DNA of 64,000 bases from Hydrogenophaga sp. (GTDB taxonomy: Bacteria; Pseudomonadota; Gammaproteobacteria; Burkholderiales; Burkholderiaceae_C): positions 1 to 64,000 of the forward strand of contig NZ_JAUCZG010000016.1 of assembly GCF_030373225.1 (NCBI RefSeq), read 5' to 3'. A program made the translations under genes and the position numbers. The notes under the pieces were generated by a model, which was not told the origin of the DNA, searched no databases, and saw nothing but the letters and a program-made list of their open reading frames with translations. This document shows, piece by piece, positions 58,207 to 64,000 of the stretch. Position 1 is the stretch's first letter; every line of letters begins with the position of its first letter.

Positions 58207-58929
58207 TCAGGTCGCGATGGGCAGGCCCACCAGGCGTTCGAGTTCGGCGTGCTCCAGACCGTCGACCTTGTCGATGAGCCTGAGGCCGAGCGGCGTGCAT
58301 TCGAGCGTGGCGAGATCGGTGTAGATGCGTTTCACGCAGGCGACACCGGTGAGCGGGTAGGTGCAGCTGGGCACCACCTTGCTGCGGCCCTGCTTGTCGA
58401 GCAGATCCATCATCACCCAGGTCTGTTTGGCGCCCACGGCCAGGTCCATCGCGCCGCCCACGGCGGGAATGGCGCCCGGCTCGCCGGTGCTCCAGTTGGC
58501 GAGATCGCCGGTGGCCGAGACCTGAAACGCTCCGAGCACGCAGATGTCCAGATGGCCGCCGCGCATCATGCCGAAGCTGTCGGCGTGGTGAAAGTACGAG
58601 CCTCCCGGCAGCAGCGTCACCGGCTGCTTGCCGGCGTTGATGAGGTCGTAGTCTTCCTCACCGGCGGCTGGTGCCGGGCCCATGCCCAGAATGCCGTTCT
58701 CGCTGTGCAACACCACCTCGATGCCCTGGGCGAGGTGGTTCGCCACCTGCGTGGGCATGCCGATGCCCAGGTTCACGTAGGCGCCGTCGTGGATGTCGCG
58801 CGCGACGCGCTGCGCGAGTTCGGCCTTGCTGCGGCGCTGGGGAGCACGATCCGGCGCCGGGCCGCCCCAAGCCGGATCAGCCCCCTCGGGGGGCAACGAC
58901 CCGCGAAGCGGCGGAGTGTGGGGGCTCAT
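58207..58929 (-). CDS. pcaJ: 3-oxoadipate CoA-transferase subunit B with repeat-derived N-terminus
   Basis: Beta subunit of the succinyl-CoA:3-oxoadipate CoA-transferase. The catalytic Glu77 lies in SENGILGMGP, and YVNLGIGMPT and LLPGGSYFHHADSFGMMRGG are family blocks. Normal subunits are about 210-220 residues, but this one has 240. Residues 1-28 (HTPPLRGSLPPEGADPAWGG) are encoded by a copy of the GC-rich intergenic repeat found at 34118-34423. No other start codon occurs before the conserved core, and the ATG overlaps the subunit A stop (ATGA). The repeat has therefore supplied the start of the protein. Confidence 0.9.
   Translation of the reverse strand: MSPHTPPLRGSLPPEGADPAWGGPAPDRAPQRRSKAELAQRVARDIHDGAYVNLGIGMPTQVANHLAQGIEVVLHSENGILGMGPAPAAGEEDYDLINAGKQPVTLLPGGSYFHHADSFGMMRGGHLDICVLGAFQVSATGDLANWSTGEPGAIPAVGGAMDLAVGAKQTWVMMDLLDKQGRSKVVPSCTYPLTGVACVKRIYTDLATLECTPLGLRLIDKVDGLEHAELERLVGLPIAT
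58847..58924 (-). repeat. GC-rich intergenic repeat unit inside the 5' end of pcaJ
   Basis: On the minus strand: CTCCGCCGCTTCGCGGGTC, GTTGCCCCCCGAGGGGGCTG, CGGCTTGGGGCGGCCCGGCG and CCGGATCG, in the same order as the units at 34131, 34212 and 34323. It is read as coding sequence at the start of the CoA-transferase B gene. Confidence 0.85.
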
Positions 58930-59627
58930 GGTTCCCCCTTGAAACCGCCGGCCTGGGTGGCCACGCGGTCGATGCGAACGATGTTTCCAACGTGGATGCC
59001 GGGGGTGACGATGGTTTCCGGGTCGAGTTCGCCGAGTTCGACGATGTGGTGCACGGTGGCCACCGTGTGGCGCGCAGCCATCGCCATGACCGGCCCGAAG
59101 TTGCGCGCGGCCTTGCGGTAAGTGAGGTTGCCCCAGCGGTCGCCGCACTCGGCCTTGATCAGCGCCACATCGCCGGGCAGTGGCGACTCGAACACGTGGT
59201 GGCGGCCGTTGATCTCGCGGGTCTCCTTGCCCGCGGCCAGGGCCGTGCCATATCCGGTCGGCGTGAAAAACCCCCCGATGCCGGCGCCGGCCGCGCGCAA
59301 CCGCTCGGCCAGGTTGCCCTGGGGCACGAGTTCGAGCTCGACTTTTCCGGCGCGGTAGAGCGCGTCGAACACATGGCTGTCGGCCTGGCGCGGGAAGCTG
59401 CAGATGATCTTGCGCACCCGCCCGGCCGCCAGCAGTGCGGCCAGCCCGGTGTCGCCATTGCCGGCGTTGTTGTTCACCACCGTGAGGTCGCGCGCGCCCT
59501 GCTCGATCAGGCCGTCGATCAGCTCGGAGGGGATGCCCGAAGTACCGAAGCCGCCGATGAGCACGGTGTGCCCGTCCTGCACGCTGGCCAGCGCGTCGGC
59601 GATCGACGGGGAAATCTTGTTGATCAC
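58926..59627 (-). CDS. pcaI: 3-oxoadipate CoA-transferase subunit A
   Basis: The 233-residue alpha subunit binds CoA through GGFGTSGIPSELIDGL and contains NNNAGNGDTGLAALL and FTPTGYGT. It activates 3-oxoadipate with succinyl-CoA before thiolysis. The start is GTG at 59627, placed five bases after AGGAG. An ATG overlapping it by two bases is in another frame and meets a stop at once. The longer upstream frame crosses the operator region. It is divergent from the IclR regulator, with about 100 bases between them. Confidence 0.94.
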   Translation of the reverse strand: MINKISPSIADALASVQDGHTVLIGGFGTSGIPSELIDGLIEQGARDLTVVNNNAGNGDTGLAALLAAGRVRKIICSFPRQADSHVFDALYRAGKVELELVPQGNLAERLRAAGAGIGGFFTPTGYGTALAAGKETREINGRHHVFESPLPGDVALIKAECGDRWGNLTYRKAARNFGPVMAMAARHTVATVHHIVELGELDPETIVTPGIHVGNIVRIDRVATQAGGFKGEP

Positions 59628-59665
59628 ATGGTCTCCTGTGCGGGCCTTGGGCATCGCGTTGAAAT

Positions 59666-59692
59666 TTTGTTCGCCTGAAGAACAAATGTTCG
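59666..59692. promoter_or_regulatory. IclR-type operator with GTTCG repeats between pcaI and the regulator
   Basis: GTTCG at 59669-59673 is repeated at 59688-59692, with an inverted GAAC at 59680-59683. TTTGTTC-N7-GAACAAA (59666-59686) forms a dyad. Operators of the 3-oxoadipate regulators PcaU, PobR and PcaR are built from such repeated GTTCG-like elements. The block sits between the divergent pcaI and IclR genes in an AT-rich segment containing TATAAA (59703-59708). Confidence 0.65.
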
Positions 59693-59730
59693 TAGATTGA
59701 ATTATAAACAGGACATTGCGCCATCCGACC

Positions 59731-60531
59731 ATGCCGACCGCCGACACCACCACCCCACCCCGCCCGGGCGACAGCTACGTTCAGTCGTTCGCACGCGGGC
59801 TCGAGGTCATCCGCAGCTTCAGCGCGCAGGCGCCGCGCCAGACACTCAGCGAAGTGGCGGCGCGCAGCGGCCTCACACGCGCCGGCGCCCGCCGCATCCT
59901 GCTCACGCTGCAGGCGCTGGGTTACGTGGAGAGCGACGGCCGTGACTTCCGCCTCACCGCGCGCATCCTCGATCTCGGCTTTGCCTACCTGTCGTCGATG
60001 CCGATCTGGAACCTGGCCGAGCCGGTGGTCGAGGCGCTGGTCGACTCGGTGAAGGAATCGAGCTCGGCCGCGGTGCTGGACGGCACCGACATCGTCTACG
60101 TCATGCGCGTGCCCACCCACAAGATCATGAAAAACTCGCTCGGCATCGGTTCGCGCCTGCCGGCGTACTGCACCTCGCTGGGTCGCATGCTGCTGGCCGG
60201 GCTGGACGACACCGAGGTGCGTGAGCGGCTGCAAGCCTCCGACCTGCAGCCGCTCACCCGCCACACCGTCACCGACCCGGCCGCCTTGCTCGGCCGCGTG
60301 CAGGCAGCGCGCAGACAGGGTTGGTGCCTGGTCAACCAGGAGCTGGAAGAAGGTCTGATCTCGCTGGCTGCGCCGCTGGTGGACGCCGGTGGCCGCACCG
60401 TCGCGGCACTCAACCTCAGTGGTCAGGCCAACCGCACCAGCGCACGCGTGGTGCAGGAAACCTTGTTGCCCCCGCTGCTGGACGCAACCCGCCAGATCTC
60501 GGCCCTGCTCGCGGTGAAGGGCAGCGCATGA
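59731..60531 (+). CDS. IclR-family regulator of the 3-oxoadipate genes (PcaR/PobR-like)
   Basis: A 266-residue IclR protein. The DNA-binding domain spans about 12-80 (SYVQSFARGLEVIRSF, LSEVAARSGLTRAGARRILLTL). The effector domain has the conserved RLPAYCTSLGRMLLAGL and GWCLVNQELEEGLISLAAPL. These are close to the PcaR/PobR subgroup that controls protocatechuate and 3-oxoadipate catabolism. It is divergent from pcaIJ and probably activates them from the GTTCG repeats, with 3-oxoadipate as a possible inducer. A TTG start at 59716 is possible. It overlaps the next gene by four bases. Confidence 0.92.
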   Translation: MPTADTTTPPRPGDSYVQSFARGLEVIRSFSAQAPRQTLSEVAARSGLTRAGARRILLTLQALGYVESDGRDFRLTARILDLGFAYLSSMPIWNLAEPVVEALVDSVKESSSAAVLDGTDIVYVMRVPTHKIMKNSLGIGSRLPAYCTSLGRMLLAGLDDTEVRERLQASDLQPLTRHTVTDPAALLGRVQAARRQGWCLVNQELEEGLISLAAPLVDAGGRTVAALNLSGQANRTSARVVQETLLPPLLDATRQISALLAVKGSA

Positions 60532-61178
60532 ACCCGACCCTGAACAACGTGGCCCTGTGGGGCGAAGGCCTGCGGCTGCTGGTGGAGGTCGGCGCCACCG
60601 CGGCGTTTGCCCTCTCGGGCGTGATGGCGGGCGCACGCAAGCAGCTCGATGCGGTGGGCGTGTGCGTGGTCGGATTTCTCGCGGCCTTCGGTGGCGGCAC
60701 GCTGCGTGACCTGCTGCTGGACCAGCGGCCCTTCTTCTGGGTGCGCCACGTCGAACTGCTGTGGGGGGTGCTTGCGCTGTGTGTGCTGGCCATGCTGTTC
60801 CTGCGCTCGCGGCACTTCGCGCTCACCGAGCGCGCCATGCAGTGGCCGGACGCGCTGGGCCTGGGCCTGTTTGCCGCCACCGGCGTGCACCAGGCGCTGC
60901 TGCTGGACATGCCCGCCCTGGTGGCGGTGCTCATGGGCCTGATCACCGGGGTCTTCGGCGGCGTGCTGCGCGACGTGGTGTGCAACGAGATTCCCAGCGC
61001 TTTCCACGACCACCGGCCCTACGCCGTGTGTGCATTCGCCGGCAGCTGGGTCCATGTGGGTCTGTGGCACCTGCAGGCACCGGGCTGGGTGGCGCTGCTG
61101 GCCTGCGTGGCCGTCACCGCCGGGCTGCGCGGACTGGCCCTGTGGCGCAACTGGCAACTGCCTGCCTGGCGGCTGTGA
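60528..61178 (+). CDS. TRIC-type cation channel family protein (UPF0126)
   Basis: A 216-residue inner-membrane protein with seven helices in two repeats of three. Each repeat has the conserved GGG/GGV-x-RD motif: AFGGGTLRDLLL and GVFGGVLRDVVCNEIP. This is the YicG/UPF0126 family, prokaryotic relatives of trimeric intracellular cation channels. The ATG overlaps the IclR stop. The link to the catabolic genes is probably only positional. Confidence 0.9.
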   Translation: MNPTLNNVALWGEGLRLLVEVGATAAFALSGVMAGARKQLDAVGVCVVGFLAAFGGGTLRDLLLDQRPFFWVRHVELLWGVLALCVLAMLFLRSRHFALTERAMQWPDALGLGLFAATGVHQALLLDMPALVAVLMGLITGVFGGVLRDVVCNEIPSAFHDHRPYAVCAFAGSWVHVGLWHLQAPGWVALLACVAVTAGLRGLALWRNWQLPAWRL

Positions 61179-61205
61179 AGCCCGGCGCTGCGGGACAATC
61201 ACCCC

Positions 61206-61640
61206 ATGTTCAACCCATCCCAAGCCGATGTGCGCCGCTTCTTCTGCGCGGTGCACGCCAAGACAGAGCAGCAGCAGCCCATGGAGGCGATCGAGACCCT
61301 CGCCAGCCAGTGGATCGCCGAACATCCCGAGTACCACAACGAACTGGCCGATCTGGACGGGTCACTGGCGCGCATCGGCGCGCCCGGCACCGAACGCGAC
61401 AACCCGTTTCTGCACCTGTCGATGCACCTGTCGATCAGCGAGCAGTGCAGCATCGACCAGCCCCCCGGCATTCGCCAGGCGGTGGAACTGCTCGCCGCGC
61501 GCCGCGACGACCTGCACGCCGCTCACCACGAGGTGATGGAGTGCCTGGGCACCATGTTGTGGGAAAGCCAGCGATCGGGACGCCCCCCCGACGGGCAGGC
61601 CTACATCGACCAGGTGCGCCGAAGGGCGACGGGAGATTGA
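61206..61640 (+). CDS. DUF1841 family protein
   Basis: A 144-residue soluble protein beginning MFNPSQADVRRFFC and containing HPEYHNELAD, NPFLHLSMHLSISEQ and GIRQAVELLAARRDDLHAAHH, which mark DUF1841. Histidine-rich helices (LHLSMHLS, AAHHEVME) suggest possible metal binding. The function is unknown. It is the last plus-strand gene before the cytochrome c4 gene. Confidence 0.85.
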   Translation: MFNPSQADVRRFFCAVHAKTEQQQPMEAIETLASQWIAEHPEYHNELADLDGSLARIGAPGTERDNPFLHLSMHLSISEQCSIDQPPGIRQAVELLAARRDDLHAAHHEVMECLGTMLWESQRSGRPPDGQAYIDQVRRRATGD

Positions 61641-61654
61641 CACCCCCCGCGTCG

Positions 61655-61740
61655 CCTTCGGCGCCTCCCCCCTCTCTCGCCTTCGGCGGGAAGGGGGCGA
61701 CATCCTGGGCCGGTGGAGCCGGACCCTTGATGCCCCTGGA
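61655..61740. repeat. GC-rich intergenic hairpin region
   Basis: GTCGCCTTCGGCG and CGCCTTCGGCGGG form small hairpins, and CCTCCCCCCTC faces GAAGGGGG. It looks like another dispersed intergenic element. No gene is present between 61641 and 61835. Confidence 0.4.
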
Positions 61741-61791
61741 TCAGATGACCTCGTGCCTGCGGACCGCGCTCCGGCTTTGTCCCCGGAAAGC

Positions 61792-61818
61792 AAAAAGCCG
61801 CTCGGTGAGCGGCTTTTT
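61792..61818. terminator. Bidirectional intrinsic terminator between DUF1841 and cytochrome c4
   Basis: AAAAAGCCGCTC (61792-61803) pairs with GAGCGGCTTTTT (61807-61818) around a three-base loop, with A and T runs on both sides. Confidence 0.92.
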
Positions 61819-61835
61819 CGCTGGGCAGTCGGCGC

Positions 61836-62504
61836 TTACTTGAAGCGTGGCTGCGGCACCACCTTCATTTCGCCTTCCAGCGAACCGAGGTACTTCGCGA
61901 TCTCGCGCATTTCAGCGGTGGAATACTGCTTGGCGATGCCGGCCATGATGCCGTTGGAGCGGCCCACCACCGGATTGCCTTCGACCGTGTAGGCCTTGAG
62001 CGCGAAGAAGAGGTAATCGGCATGCTGGCCGGCCAGCTTCGGATAGCTCGGGTCGATCGGTTTGCTGAAGTTCGCACCGTGGCAGGAAGCGCAGGCCCCT
62101 TTTTCAATCAGGGCGGCGGCGGTGGTGCTGGCCGTGCGGGGCGTGTCGGGCGCGGCCTTGTCGGCGTGCGATGCGTAGTAGGCACCCAGGTCGGCCATGT
62201 CCTGCTCGCTGAGAGAGCCGGCGATGCCGCGCATGGTGGGGTGCTTGCGGTCGCCCTTCTTGTAGGCGTTGAGCGCCGAAACGATGTAGGCCCCGGTCTG
62301 GCCCGAGATCATCGGCACCTTGTGGATTTCGGGAAAGCTGTTCTGGTAACCCACGATGCCGTGGCAACCGATGCACATGTCGGCTTTTTTCTGTCCGGCG
62401 GCCACGTCACCGGTCAAGGCCTGGGCATGAACCGAGAAAGCGGCTGCGCAAAGCGTCGCAGCGGTGACAAGGGCGCGGGTGGTCGAAGACAGCAGTGAGG
62501 TCAT
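61836..62504 (-). CDS. Diheme cytochrome c4
   Basis: A 222-residue periplasmic or membrane-attached dihaem cytochrome c. A signal peptide (1-27, SVHAQA) precedes two class I cytochrome domains with haem motifs CIGCH (44-48) and CASCH (138-142). Methionine ligands are likely in KHPTMRGIAGS and NGIMAGIAKQ. Cytochrome c4 donates electrons to terminal oxidases, and a caa3-type enzyme is encoded 20 kb away. A TATAAT element (62555-62550 on this strand) lies 46 bases upstream of the ATG. Confidence 0.93.
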   Translation of the reverse strand: MTSLLSSTTRALVTAATLCAAAFSVHAQALTGDVAAGQKKADMCIGCHGIVGYQNSFPEIHKVPMISGQTGAYIVSALNAYKKGDRKHPTMRGIAGSLSEQDMADLGAYYASHADKAAPDTPRTASTTAAALIEKGACASCHGANFSKPIDPSYPKLAGQHADYLFFALKAYTVEGNPVVGRSNGIMAGIAKQYSTAEMREIAKYLGSLEGEMKVVPQPRFK

Positions 62505-62549
62505 TTTGCAAGCACAATGAATGAGTCAGCGGGGGAAAATCAACGGCTG

Positions 62550-62555
62550 ATTATA
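62550..62555 (-). promoter_or_regulatory. -10 element of the cytochrome c4 gene
   Basis: TATAAT on the minus strand, 46 bases before the ATG at 62504, in a locally AT-rich stretch. No good -35 is visible. Confidence 0.45.
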
Positions 62556-62686
62556 TAGACCGGTTGCGGCACGCTTTCCCTCGAAAACCCCCGGCGGTGC
62601 GAGCCCTGCAGAGCTGCTGCCCGCAGCCGCGGGGCGGGAGCACCCGGGCAGCCGCCCCTTGTTCAACCCTTCCAGCAGAACAACCC

Positions 62687-63529
62687 ATGAAATTCCAAGG
62701 TTCCGAGAACTACGTCGCCACGCAGGACCTGATGCTGGCGGTCAATGCCGCCATCACGCTCAAGCGTCCGCTGCTCGTGAAGGGCGAGCCGGGCACCGGC
62801 AAGACCATGCTGGCCGAAGAGGTCTCCACCGCCCTCAAGCTGCCGCTGCTGCAGTGGCACATCAAGAGCACCACCAAGGCCCAGCAGGGCCTGTACGAAT
62901 ACGACGCGGTGAGCCGCCTGCGCGACAGCCAGCTGGGTGAGGAGAAGGTCAAGGACATCCACAACTACATCCTCAAGGGTGTGCTGTGGCAGGCCTTCAC
63001 CGCCGACGAACCGGTGGCGCTGCTGATCGACGAGATCGACAAGGCCGACATCGAATTCCCGAACGACCTGCTGCGCGAACTCGACCGCATGGAGTTCTAT
63101 TGCTACGAGACGCGCGAACTGGTGCGCGCCAGGCACCGCCCGCTGGTGTTCATCACCTCGAACAACGAGAAGGAACTGCCCGACGCTTTTCTGCGCCGCT
63201 GCTTTTTCCACTACATCAAGTTCCCGGACGCCGAGACCATGCAGCGCATCGTCGACGTGCACTTCCCCAGCCTGAAGAAGGAACTGCTGGCCGCAGCCAT
63301 GAAGACCTTCTACGACGTGCGCAACCTGCCCGGACTGAAGAAGAAGCCCAGCACCTCCGAGCTGCTCGACTGGCTCAAGCTGCTCATGGCCGAGGACATC
63401 CCGCTCGAAGCCCTGCAAAGCGCCGACAGCAAGGTCAGCATCCCGCCGCTGGTGGGCGCGCTGCTGAAAAATGAACAAGACACCACCTTGTTCGAGAAGC
63501 TGGTCTTCATGAACCAAAGGAACCGTTGA
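62687..63529 (+). CDS. MoxR-type AAA+ ATPase
   Basis: A 280-residue AAA+ protein of the MoxR family. Walker A is GEPGTGKT at 33-40, Walker B LLIDEIDKAD near 107-116, sensor 1 FITSNNEKELP and the arginine finger region AFLRRCFFHYI. These ATPases act as chaperones that insert metals or activate VWA-domain partners. Such a partner gene may follow outside the window, as the next gene here is a GNAT enzyme. ATG at 62687. Confidence 0.92.
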   Translation: MKFQGSENYVATQDLMLAVNAAITLKRPLLVKGEPGTGKTMLAEEVSTALKLPLLQWHIKSTTKAQQGLYEYDAVSRLRDSQLGEEKVKDIHNYILKGVLWQAFTADEPVALLIDEIDKADIEFPNDLLRELDRMEFYCYETRELVRARHRPLVFITSNNEKELPDAFLRRCFFHYIKFPDAETMQRIVDVHFPSLKKELLAAAMKTFYDVRNLPGLKKKPSTSELLDWLKLLMAEDIPLEALQSADSKVSIPPLVGALLKNEQDTTLFEKLVFMNQRNR

Positions 63530-63540
63530 ACGGGTTCGCC

Positions 63541-64000
63541 ATGTCGTTCGTTCAACCCGTCACCCTCCGCTCCAACGGCATTGCCCTGCTTCCGCTGTCG
63601 CTGGACCACGAGGACGGCCTGCGCGCTGCGGCAGCCGACGGTGAACTGTGGAGGCTGCGGGTCACCTCGGTGCCCGAGCCCTTTGAGACGCGCGGTTACA
63701 TCGAAACGGCGCTGACGATGCGCAGCGAAGGCCACCGTTTCGCCTTTGCGGTCACGGAAGAGGCCACCGGCCGGGTGCTTGGCAGCACCAGCTTCCACGA
63801 CATCCTGCCGGCGGTCAAACGCGTGGAGATCGGCTACACCTGGTACGCAAAAAGCGTGCAGCGCAGCCATGTGAACACCACCTGCAAGCTGCTCATGATG
63901 GGACACGCCTTCGACACGCTGGGCTGCCACGTGGTGGGCTGGCGCACCGACAACTACAACGTTGCCTCGCAACAGGCCATCGAGCGGCTGGGCGCGAAAA
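63541..64000 (+). CDS. GNAT-family N-acetyltransferase (partial, runs off the window)
   Basis: An open frame of at least 153 codons from the ATG at 63541 to the window edge without a stop. It shows the RimJ/RimL-type (Acetyltransf_3) pattern: GIALLPLSLDHEDGLRAAA, RVLGSTSFHDILP, RVEIGYTWYAKSVQRSHVN for the acetyl-CoA-binding strand and loop, and WRTDNYNVASQQAIERLGA near the end of the domain. Only a short C-terminus is missing. It starts 11 bases after the MoxR stop. The substrate is unknown. Confidence 0.85.
   Translation, partial: MSFVQPVTLRSNGIALLPLSLDHEDGLRAAAADGELWRLRVTSVPEPFETRGYIETALTMRSEGHRFAFAVTEEATGRVLGSTSFHDILPAVKRVEIGYTWYAKSVQRSHVNTTCKLLMMGHAFDTLGCHVVGWRTDNYNVASQQAIERLGAK

Noticed and set aside
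1-64000. CRISPR arrays, prophage, integrative element borders
   Set aside because: No regularly spaced short repeats with unique spacers, no cas-like, integrase or phage structural genes. The single tRNA gene has no att-like duplicate in the window.

Overview
The window looks like a chromosomal segment of a Comamonadaceae betaproteobacterium, probably close to Hydrogenophaga or Acidovorax. This is inferred from the high GC content, the arrangement of the caa3 oxidase genes with twin-transmembrane small proteins, a Bug/TctC-type binding protein, DUF1841, a diheme cytochrome c4 and the style of the intergenic repeats. The species cannot be fixed from the sequence alone. Genes are tightly packed on both strands. 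I see no prophage, plasmid backbone, CRISPR array or rRNA. The only transposon trace is the terminal 55 bases of an IS481-like element at the left edge, which truncates a LytTR-type response regulator gene.

Layout. 0-11 kb: the broken regulator and its LytS-type kinase, argH, an FNR-box-controlled bacteriohemerythrin, a kinase/ATPase fusion, an FMN 2-hydroxyacid dehydrogenase coupled to an orphan anti-sigma-like domain, a SIMPL protein, DNA polymerase IV, a dienoyl-CoA isomerase homologue and a histone-deacetylase-family hydrolase. 11.3-15.8 kb: a Tat-exported ferritin-like protein facing an operon for DUF3034, an exported truncated haemoglobin, an amicyanin-like cupredoxin, an ECF sigma factor and an anti-sigma factor. 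Between them lies a pair of identical promoter-like motifs in opposite orientation. This is my best candidate for a poorly described system. 15.8-21 kb: queF, a prolyl-4-hydroxylase homologue, yaaA, and a rubrerythrin / Fe-S / DUF3501 operon. 21.2-24 kb: a VOC / FAD monooxygenase / DUF2783 operon.

24-34 kb is mostly housekeeping: valS, a degenerate dehydrogenase, a TusA-like protein, a NUDIX hydrolase, cysM, tRNA-Leu(CAA), a Ca/Na antiporter, an epimerase-like protein, a ferredoxin-reductase fusion and a Bug protein followed by a tandem GC-rich repeat. 34.4-43.7 kb is a complete cytochrome oxidase locus: sco, ctaB, ctaA, a second Sco-like protein, SURF1, ctaE, ctaG, ctaD, ctaC and three small membrane proteins. 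An FNR box overlaps its core promoter. 43.8-49.8 kb holds single genes, including comF, trmL, a MaoC protein, an orphan ParA and a TauE exporter.

49.8-60.5 kb is an aromatic catabolic island. It encodes a TRAP transporter, hydroxyquinol 1,2-dioxygenase, a LysR regulator, maleylacetate reductase, a hydroxyacid dehydrogenase-like protein, 3-oxoadipyl-CoA thiolase, 3-oxoadipate CoA-transferase and an IclR regulator with GTTCG repeats in its divergent promoter. Together these would convert hydroxyquinol through maleylacetate and 3-oxoadipate to succinyl-CoA and acetyl-CoA. The right end carries a TRIC-like channel, DUF1841, cytochrome c4, a MoxR ATPase and a partial GNAT gene.
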